Made by a program: the position numbers and the translations under genes
Assembly: GCA_009783085.1 (NCBI GenBank)
Contig: WRHU01000010.1
Span: 1-44,587 of the forward strand
Direction: 5' to 3'
Source of the DNA: Coriobacteriia bacterium
Lineage (GTDB): Bacteria > Actinomycetota > Coriobacteriia > Coriobacteriales > UBA8131
Length of the DNA stretch: 44,587 nucleotides
In this document: one piece after another, positions 37,005 through 43,626 of the stretch
Layout: each line of letters starts with the position of its first letter
Numbering within the stretch: the first letter of the stretch is position 1
The notes under the pieces: model-generated
Databases searched by the model: none
Told to the model about the DNA's origin: nothing
Seen by the model: the letters and a program-made list of their open reading frames with translations, nothing else

Positions 37005-37610
37005 TTAATTCTGTTCTTGCGCCTCCGGATAAATCAACTCTTTGTCTATCTGTTCTTTTGTTTGCGCGCGCCAAACTCTCAGAATTGGTTGGTAATACTC
37101 CGGCTGGCTCTCGACTTGAGCTTGGGTAAGACCTTGCTTGTCCATGCTCTTTTTCACGGCCGTTTCCATTTGTTGTTGGGCTTGTTCTTGGGTTGAGAGC
37201 AGATGTTTCTCCAAGCTCTTGTTGGTAAGCAGGTTTTGAAACTTCTCTTCTTGAAAGTCCATCAGATAATGAAGCCTCGCCTGAGCCCAATACCCTATCG
37301 TCTCCATCTGATAAAGGTAGTCTTCCTTTGCCCACAGCTGAAAAAACTTCTTTTGTTCTTCGTTTGAAAGTATCTTCTCTTTGGTAACTCCCATCGTCTG
37401 AGCGTAGTCCGTCAGAAGTTGTTCCCAATGCATCGAGTTTTGCTGCGGGTTGGGGCTCTCGCCAATCCAAAATGCGTCGACCCACTCCTTGCGCTGGTGA
37501 TACGTTTGGTAGGGCTGGCTCAAGATCGCCTCTATCACGGCTTGTCTTGCCTCTTGCAGCAACTTCTTCTGCCCCTCTGTCAACTTGTCCTTTTCTAATG
37601 TAGTAGTCAT
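37005..37610 (-). CDS. Island B: TnpV-like protein
   Basis: 201 residues with a clear AAAGGAG site and natural composition. The C-terminal half (YLMDFQEEKFQNLLTNKSLE, AQQQMETAVKKSMDKQGLT, RAQTKEQIDKELIYPEA) follows the pattern of TnpV proteins of conjugative transposons: a helix with 'YL', then Gln/Glu-rich helices and a final 'EIIY/ELIY'. The role of TnpV is not known. The N-terminal 95 residues are helical and unassigned. It stops 12 bp before the repeat at 36992, so it is complete. A second frame on the same strand is also open across the island (see findings). Confidence 0.6.
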   Translation of the reverse strand: MTTTLEKDKLTEGQKKLLQEARQAVIEAILSQPYQTYHQRKEWVDAFWIGESPNPQQNSMHWEQLLTDYAQTMGVTKEKILSNEEQKKFFQLWAKEDYLYQMETIGYWAQARLHYLMDFQEEKFQNLLTNKSLEKHLLSTQEQAQQQMETAVKKSMDKQGLTQAQVESQPEYYQPILRVWRAQTKEQIDKELIYPEAQEQN

Positions 37611-37727
37611 TAAACGTACTCCTTTCTATAAGTGCCGCTTTTTGTATGACGTCTTTTGCAATAAATGATACCGCTTGAGTTTGATTACCAGTCAGAATGT
37701 CACTGCTCCAAAACTGTACATAGTTTT

Positions 37728-38189
37728 TTAGTACCTCGACAAGCAGTTTTCAGAAACATATAAATTACGCCGCGAGAATTCGTCTGGGGTGTGATTTTGA
37801 AATGCCCTTTTATGATCGTCTGATAATTGTTCTTCACCCCAGCCACAATAATCGGGTATAGGATTGAAATATTTCGAGTTTTCTACCCAAGCAGGAACTT
37901 TAAGCCCATAAAGATGGGCAAAACGCTCGGCCATTCCAGCAATCAAAACAACATCAACATCTTTAATAAGGCTGCTTATTATTTCTGGTGGTTCAAAATC
38001 TATGAAGCTTTGTCGGTCTTTCTTATCAGCGTGATAAAACTCGTCCATAAAGTCGCTACACACAATACTGAATTTTTCACCCAGCTCAAGCAGTCGTGCA
38101 AGCTCAAGGAAGTTTCTGGCGCGAGAGCGTAGTAAGACTTCATCAGACCTTATAACTGTTTGTTCTGCGAAAGTTACATTTTTCATCAT
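37728..38189 (-). CDS. Island C: conserved hypothetical, possible antitoxin-like protein
   Basis: 153 residues, soluble, mixed alpha/beta, second gene of a two-gene cassette; its start overlaps the upstream stop by 4 bp (ATGA). The C-terminal pattern PAWVENSKYFNPIPDY and then PDEFSRRNLYVSENCLSRY recalls a family of 130-150 residue proteins with a terminal 'RNxYVSxNxLxR', which I believe is often encoded next to nucleotidyltransferase-like toxin genes; this is from memory and unverified. The N terminus FAEQTVIRSDEVLLRSRARN is helical. Both ends are intact; the stop lies 13 bp before the repeat at 37714. Confidence 0.65.
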   Translation of the reverse strand: MMKNVTFAEQTVIRSDEVLLRSRARNFLELARLLELGEKFSIVCSDFMDEFYHADKKDRQSFIDFEPPEIISSLIKDVDVVLIAGMAERFAHLYGLKVPAWVENSKYFNPIPDYCGWGEEQLSDDHKRAFQNHTPDEFSRRNLYVSENCLSRY

Positions 38190-38542
38190 GTTTGTTTGCC
38201 TTTTTTTGGAGGAGGATTAAGAATGAGGTTTGTCAGATGGTCTCCCGTTCTTTGAATAACTAGTATACCATCTACTACAACCATTAACACATCGTCTATT
38301 TTTTCTTTCGGGACCAAAACATTTTTAGTTTGCAAAACTCCTGAAACAAATTCTTTTTCTTCTTCACCAACAAGTTCTTCTGCCTCAAATGCAAGCCGGT
38401 CTAAAACAAGACCATTTTCCAAGACTTCTTCTATATAAAGATGTAAAAAATCTTCTTCTGTTAAAAAGCCGTCTGGATAAGGTAGGTACGATGACTTAAA
38501 GGTTTGAATGCTTCCGCTCTTATAATAGATTTTAACGTCCAT
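38186..38542 (-). CDS. Island C: small acidic protein of unknown function
   Basis: 118 residues. Begins MDVKIYYKSGSIQTFKSSYL, with an acidic middle (LVGEEEKEFVSGV) and a Lys/Pro tail (LILNPPPKKGKQT). A GGGAG site precedes the ATG. No family recognised; small partner or immunity-type proteins look like this, but that is only analogy. It is translationally coupled to the following 153-residue gene. The 62 bp upstream to the repeat at 38605 are open in another frame and could be the tail of a cut gene. Confidence 0.65.
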   Translation of the reverse strand: MDVKIYYKSGSIQTFKSSYLPYPDGFLTEEDFLHLYIEEVLENGLVLDRLAFEAEELVGEEEKEFVSGVLQTKNVLVPKEKIDDVLMVVVDGILVIQRTGDHLTNLILNPPPKKGKQT

Positions 38543-38887
38543 CTTTTACTCCCTTTTCGGTTCTGTCTGTCGTTTTGTGCCCAGCCCTTGTAGGGGTCTC
38601 TCCCGTTTGATTACCAGTCAGAATGTCACTGCTCCAAAACGGGAGCAGAGGTGTTAAGTTCGGCAGCTGGTTTGATTACCAGTCAGAATGTCACTGCTCC
38701 AAAACGATGACAATGAGGCCACCACCGAAAACGAGTTTGATTACCAGTCAGAATGTCACTGCTCCAAAACCACTGTCCAGCAGTGCGCTAATGGCTGCTA
38801 GTTTGATTACCAGTCAGAATGTCACTGCTCCAAAACAAGGTTCGGACAAGCACCGACGGACAAGGGGTTTGATTACCAGTCAGAATG

Positions 38888-39106
38888 TCACTGCTCCAAA
38901 ACGCATGTTTGGCAGCGCAGTTCTTTGCCAAGACCGTTATCAGACTTGACCCACTGGTAGCCGTTCTCAGTCGCAAGACTTATTGCCTGTTGATAAGATG
39001 CAGACATTTCACTGCTGGCATATTCGCCACAACTATCACATTGGACTTCCCACTCATTCCAAGTGTCTTGTCCTTTGTCGTCGTATGCAACTTCATTTTT
39101 TATCAT
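38888..39106 (-). pseudogene. Island D: zinc-ribbon-like protein, 3' end cut by repeat
   Basis: 72 codons from ATG 39106 (AGGAGG site). Two Cys pairs, CDSCGEY and CQTC, suggest a small zinc ribbon. The last codons, GTT TTG GAG CAG TGA (Val-Leu-Glu-Gln-stop), are the first 15 bases of the CRISPR repeat at 38902. The original 3' end has been replaced by the repeat. Confidence 0.7.
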
Positions 39107-39126
39107 AACTGCCTCCTAAAAAGAAG

Positions 39127-39210
39127 GCTTGTCTGATGCACCAGACAAGCCACAATAAACTTGTCCTAGGTGCATCTAGGTTATGAAAGCCCCAACAGGG
39201 GAAAAGTGCC
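39127..39210 (-). terminator. Island D: terminators after the nucleotidyltransferase gene
   Basis: On the minus strand, GGCTTGTCTG-GTGCAT-CAGACAAGCC is followed by TTCTTTTT (ending near 39119), and upstream of it CCCCTGTTGGGGC precedes TTTC (39199-39184). The stretch AAAAGTGCC beside a GC-rich stem also resembles two type V-A spacers (see findings). Confidence 0.7.
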
Positions 39211-39213
39211 CCC

Positions 39214-39573
39214 TTATGCGGGGTGCAACAGACGATTAGCTGGCTCATCTCCCAGAGCTGTTCTCTGGGTTTCCGCTGGGCCTAAAAGCTTAATCCCTGT
39301 ATCAAGAATAGTCCCAAGAAACCCACTTGTGCATTCGGCGGCTTCGATAAGATGCGCTTCAACAGGGTAGAAATCCTCTGCAAGAAGAGTGAGGATAACG
39401 CTCTCGTCTAAAGAGTTAGCTGGCTCGTCAATTCTTTCGACAATAACAGCAACATCAACGTCTGAGTTAGAACGAGCCTTCCCCTTGGCGTGTGAGCCAA
39501 AAAGATACACATAGCTTCTGGGGTGGAGTTTTTGGGCTTCCACACCAAACGAAAGAGCAAGATCATAAATCAT
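39214..39573 (-). CDS. Island D: MNT-type nucleotidyltransferase
   Basis: 119 residues from ATG 39573, chosen because it lies one base after the upstream stop (GAG TGA G ATG); an in-frame GTG/ATG at 39612 gives 132. Contains YLFGSHAKGKARSNSDVDVAV, the GSxxxG...SDxD signature of minimal nucleotidyltransferases. In HEPN/MNT toxin-antitoxin systems this protein AMPylates and silences a HEPN RNase toxin. No HEPN gene is present in the island; the upstream fragment is a different, cut protein. It could be an orphan antitoxin or enzyme. Confidence 0.82.
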   Translation of the reverse strand: MIYDLALSFGVEAQKLHPRSYVYLFGSHAKGKARSNSDVDVAVIVERIDEPANSLDESVILTLLAEDFYPVEAHLIEAAECTSGFLGTILDTGIKLLGPAETQRTALGDEPANRLLHPA

Positions 39574-39574
39574 C

Positions 39575-39729
39575 TCACTCACCGGCCTCTTTGTTTTTCT
39601 CGGCTCCACCATCGGCGTATATCTCGCTCAATCCTTCAAACAGTAGGATGCTGTTGCCAAAAACCATCTTAACATAACCTGGTTCTTTCAGCATGTAGTA
39701 CCTTGCGAGGCTAGGTGGATACGAAGCTG
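39575..39729 (-). pseudogene. Island D: C-terminal fragment of an unknown gene upstream of MNT
   Basis: Open from the repeat boundary at 39729 to TGA at 39575. It encodes LARYYMLKEPGYVKMVFGNS and then ILLFEGLSEIYADGGAEKNK before the stop. A start at 39694 (39 residues) with AAGG is possible, but the frame is open back to the repeat, so it is more likely the end of a cut gene. Type V-A spacer 24 (41437-41464) nearly matches the codons for VKMVF here. Confidence 0.6.
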
Positions 39730-39929
39730 TTTGATTACCAGTCAGAATGTCACTGCTCCAAAACTTACTTTCGCTGAGAGCCAGCGTAAGCCTGGTTTGA
39801 TTACCAGTCAGAATGTCACTGCTCCAAAACAAAGCATAACTATTAACCATCAATCTACAAGTTTGATTACCAGTCAGAATGTCACTGCTCCAAAACGAAT
39901 ATCTTTGAGTATTGTTCCATCTTTGCAAA

Positions 39930-42900
39930 ATCTACAGAAGTAGAAATTTTGTACCTAGTCTAGACATTTGTGGGATATATCCGTCCCAAACATCTACAGA
40001 AGTAGAAATTTTGTACCTAGTCTAGACCACACGGTGGCACGTACTCGCTCGTTTATCTACAGAAGTAGAGATTTTGTACCTAGTCTAGACAGCCAGTTGC
40101 TTATCTTAGACCAAACTATCTACAGAAGTAGAAATTTTGTACCTAGTCTAGACACCAACGAGGCAACGGTACTTGTTGATATCTACAGAAGTAGAAATTT
40201 TGTACCTAGTCTAGACATGCTACCAACTCCGAGAGCGTTCATGCAATCTACAGAAGTAGAAATTTTGTACCTAGTCTAGACAACCTTGCCAGTGGATAAA
40301 TGCTTCAAAATCTACAGAAGTAGAAATTTTGTACCTAGTCTAGACCCCGGCAACGTCAACATCGTACCAATGATATCTACAGAAGTAGAAATTTTGTACC
40401 TAGTCTAGACATAGTGACAGCGATTGAAATCGTTATCATCTACAGAAGTAGAAATTTTGTACCTAGTCTAGACCTTTCGAATATCTCCAAGTCCCTATCG
40501 CCATCTACAGAAGTAGAAATTTTGTACCTAGTCTAGACGACAATGACGCCATCAACCTTCCACAAACTATCTACAGAAGTAGAAATTTTGTACCTAGTCT
40601 AGACATTGGCACAAAGGCTGGTACCCACTCAATCTACAGAAGTAGAAATTTTGTACCTAGTCTAGACCTTGTTAACACACTCGAAAGTCTTAAGAAATCT
40701 ACAGAAGTAGAAATTTTGTACCTAGTCTAGACATTGACTTGAGAAGTGCAGTGTTCAGGGTATCTACAGAAGTAGAAATTTTGTACCTAGTCTAGACCGC
40801 ATCTTTACTTAGGTGATCCACTGCGTATCTACAGAAGTAGAAATTTTGTACCTAGTCTAGACCGCAAGAGTCGTAACTTTGTATATACACATCTACAGAA
40901 GTAGAAATTTTGTACCTAGTCTAGACAAAAAGCACACCCAAAAGGTCGAGATAATCTACAGAAGTAGAAATTTTGTACCTAGTCTAGACCAAGCTAGCAC
41001 GCTTGGCAAAGGTATGCATCTACAGAAGTAGAAATTTTGTACCTAGTCTAGACAAGATGGTATGCGTGCGTTACTCAGCGAATCTACAGAAGTAGAAATT
41101 TTGTACCTAGTCTAGACCGATTAAACAAGGTTCCTTACCGTCAATATCTACAGAAGTAGAAATTTTGTACCTAGTCTAGACTGGATAATGAGCTACTTTG
41201 ACCGCTATATCTACAGAAGTAGAAATTTTGTACCTAGTCTAGACACTCAAAGGTGTATCTCGGAGGCGATGAATCTACAGAAGTAGAAATTTTGTACCTA
41301 GTCTAGACCGAATACATCGACCGCGCTAAAGCTCTTGATCTACAGAAGTAGAAATTTTGTACCTAGTCTAGACCTACAAGGAGCAAAAAAGGCGAACATT
41401 ATCTACAGAAGTAGAAATTTTGTACCTAGTCTAGACTGCCTTTGGGCAAAAACCATCTTGACATATCTACAGAAGTAGAAATTTTGTACCTAGTCTAGAC
41501 TTGATGATGGTTGTGGCGCCTACATAGGATCTACAGAAGTAGAAATTTTGTACCTAGTCTAGACATACGCTCAAGAGTTTCTATGTCTTTAATCTACAGA
41601 AGTAGAAATTTTGTACCTAGTCTAGACATCTATGCGCCTCCTTGCTCGTTTTCCCTATCTACAGAAGTAGAAATTTTGTACCTAGTCTAGACAGCGTTGT
41701 CCTTGAGGATAGTGTTGTCAAATCTACAGAAGTAGAAATTTTGTACCTAGTCTAGACCAATACTTAATATATAAATAGTATAAAATCTACAGAAGTAGAA
41801 ATTTTGTACCTAGTCTAGACAGCTGAGGACAAGGCTGCACAGACAGAAAATCTACAGAAGTAGAAATTTTGTACCTAGTCTAGACCTCGTACTTAACATT
41901 GTAAATGCTGTCAAATCTACAGAAGTAGAAATTTTGTACCTAGTCTAGACAACATCATTGTTAGCAAAGACCTGTTCATATCTACAGAAGTAGAAATTTT
42001 GTACCTAGTCTAGACTGTCCGTTAAGCACGCCACCTTAAAATATCTACAGAAGTAGAAATTTTGTACCTAGTCTAGACGAATGGGTTCCAAATGGTAGCC
42101 ATTCAGATCTACAGAAGTAGAAATTTTGTACCTAGTCTAGACACTATTTTGAACCGTCTATTTCCACAGTATCTACAGAAGTAGAAATTTTGTACCTAGT
42201 CTAGACTGCAACTTCAAAGAGAATGTAGCAACCGATCTACAGAAGTAGAAATTTTGTACCTAGTCTAGACGTTGCGACTCTTGCGATGGTGAAGCCATCA
42301 TCTACAGAAGTAGAAATTTTGTACCTAGTCTAGACGCGCAACAGAAGCGCAGCTACACTTTCTCATCTACAGAAGTAGAAATTTTGTACCTAGTCTAGAC
42401 CGTAGCGTGGATAGTTGGAACCTATCCACATCTACAGAAGTAGAAATTTTGTACCTAGTCTAGACTAATGTTTGTATCAAAAATACTCATAATCATCTAC
42501 AGAAGTAGAAATTTTGTACCTAGTCTAGACGTATAACTCTTTTATATAGGGGTTGCAAATCTACAGAAGTAGAAATTTTGTACCTAGTCTAGACATGGTT
42601 GTGATTATAGTCCATATATAGGCTATCTACAGAAGTAGAAATTTTGTACCTAGTCTAGACCGAATGACGAAGCTCTGATTGAATCAAATCTACAGAAGTA
42701 GAAATTTTGTACCTAGTCTAGACCATTATGCAGGGCTTTTACTGTTTTCTGTATCTACAGAAGTAGAAATTTTGTACCTAGTCTAGACACTACTACAACA
42801 ACGCATGGGGTTCATGATCTACAGAAGTAGAAATTTTGTACCTAGTCTAGACCGTATTTTTCTAAAAATACGTGTTAATATCTACAGAAGTAGAAATTTT

Positions 42901-43239
42901 GTACCTAGTCTAGACTGACATAGCCTGTCCAGTCTTTGCCATGGATCTACAGAAGTAGAAATTTTGTACCTAGTCTAGACTTGGGGTGCTAGTGTGCTGG
43001 CACGTTGAATCTACAGAAGTAGAAATTTTGTACCTAGTCTAGACTAGTTCTAAAATAGACCCCTATAATGGCATCTACAGAAGTAGAAATTTTGTACCTA
43101 GTCTAGACAGCCCCGTTGGGCTATTGTGGTACTTTTCATCTACAGAAGTAGAAATTTTGTACCTAGTCTAGACACCACCTTGGTGGTCGTTGCGGTACTT
43201 TTAATCTACAGAAGTAGAAATTTTGTACCTAGTCTAGAC
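39930..43239 (-). CRISPR. Type V-A (Cas12a) CRISPR array, 52 repeats
   Basis: 52 repeats of 36 nt and 51 spacers of 26-30 nt. On the transcribed (minus) strand the repeat starts GTCTAGACTAGGTAC and ends AATTTCTACTTCTGTAGAT; the last 19 nt are the Cas12a crRNA handle with the UCUAC-UUCU-GUAGA stem. All repeats I read are identical except the third from the left (40055-40090), with one base change in the handle. The leader end is on the right, next to cas2-cas1. The left end is separated from the last type II repeat by only 33 nt (39897-39929). Short frames across the left end (e.g. 39968-40279) are repeat translations, not genes. Confidence 0.97.
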
Positions 43240-43352
43240 GCCTGATTGCTCATCTTGTTGTCGAAAGCTTTGCATCTCTACAACATATTGACCAAATAAG
43301 CATAATCACTCGCTTTTTCTTGAAAACCAACACGTAAAGACTAAGGTTTGTA
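43240..43352 (-). promoter_or_regulatory. Leader of the type V-A array
   Basis: 113 bp, AT-rich, between the first repeat and the cas2 stop codon. This is where adaptation complexes insert new spacers and where the array promoter should lie. It contains TTGTAGAGATGC, resembling the handle's 3' end. No confident -35/-10 pair was picked. Confidence 0.75.
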
Positions 43353-43625
43353 TCAGACGACAATCACAGATTCATCGTCATGCTTTGCATAGCCATATTT
43401 TACCATCTTACAAGTTTTTGAGGTATGAAAAATCAAAACACTATCAGTTTCAGAAAAACGTTTCTCCCAGGTGTTCTCGATATCAGACATAATGCTATCA
43501 AGAATCCGTGGTCCGTTATCAATTTCGTAGACGGAGTATTGTAGCCTGTGTCCGAATCGCTGAATGTATTTCGAAAATTTGGTTCTGAGTTTGTTATCCG
43601 CAATATCATAGCTAATTAGTATCAT
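43353..43625 (-). CDS. cas2: CRISPR-associated endonuclease Cas2
   Basis: 90 residues, the usual length. Starts MILISYDIADNKLRTKFSKY, with the conserved Asp of the first beta strand (YDIAD), and RFGHRLQYSVYEI typical of the ferredoxin-fold core. Cas2 bridges two Cas1 dimers in the spacer-integration complex. Starts one base after the cas1 stop; the array leader follows. Confidence 0.95.
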   Translation of the reverse strand: MILISYDIADNKLRTKFSKYIQRFGHRLQYSVYEIDNGPRILDSIMSDIENTWEKRFSETDSVLIFHTSKTCKMVKYGYAKHDDESVIVV

Positions 43626-43626
43626 T

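Larger units (their letters stand above)
35639..39896 (-). CRISPR. Type II-like array, 17 repeats, interrupted by four gene islands
   Basis: 36 nt repeats that on the minus strand begin GTTTTGGAGCAGTGACATTC and end CTGGTAATCAAAC, with partly palindromic ends, the form usual for Cas9 (type II) repeats. Starts on the plus strand: 35639, 35705, 35771, 36694, 36760, 36825, 36890, 36957, 37679, 38605, 38670, 38735, 38801, 38867, 39730, 39795, 39861. All are identical except the leftmost, which has one change (CTCC for CTGC), marking the distal end. Twelve intervals are 29-31 nt spacers; four are 686-890 bp islands (35807-36693, 36993-37678, 37715-38604, 38903-39729). No leader, cas9 or tracrRNA is seen. 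The expected leader side is joined to the type V-A array. Confidence 0.93.

Noticed and set aside
38641-38669. Type II spacers targeting the host in this window
   Set aside because: I compared the twelve normal spacers by eye with the window and saw no convincing match; a search tool is needed to be sure.
38623-38949. Plus-strand frame with repeated LITSQNVTAPK
   Set aside because: Translation of the type II-like repeats.
39575-39928. 117-codon frame with FWSSDILTGNQT repeated three times
   Set aside because: It is the CRISPR repeat translated three times plus spacers, joined by chance to the end of the gene fragment in island D. Only the last part is likely coding.
39968-40279. Plus-strand frame with repeated IYRSRNFVPSLD
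   Set aside because: Translation of the type V-A repeats, not a protein gene.
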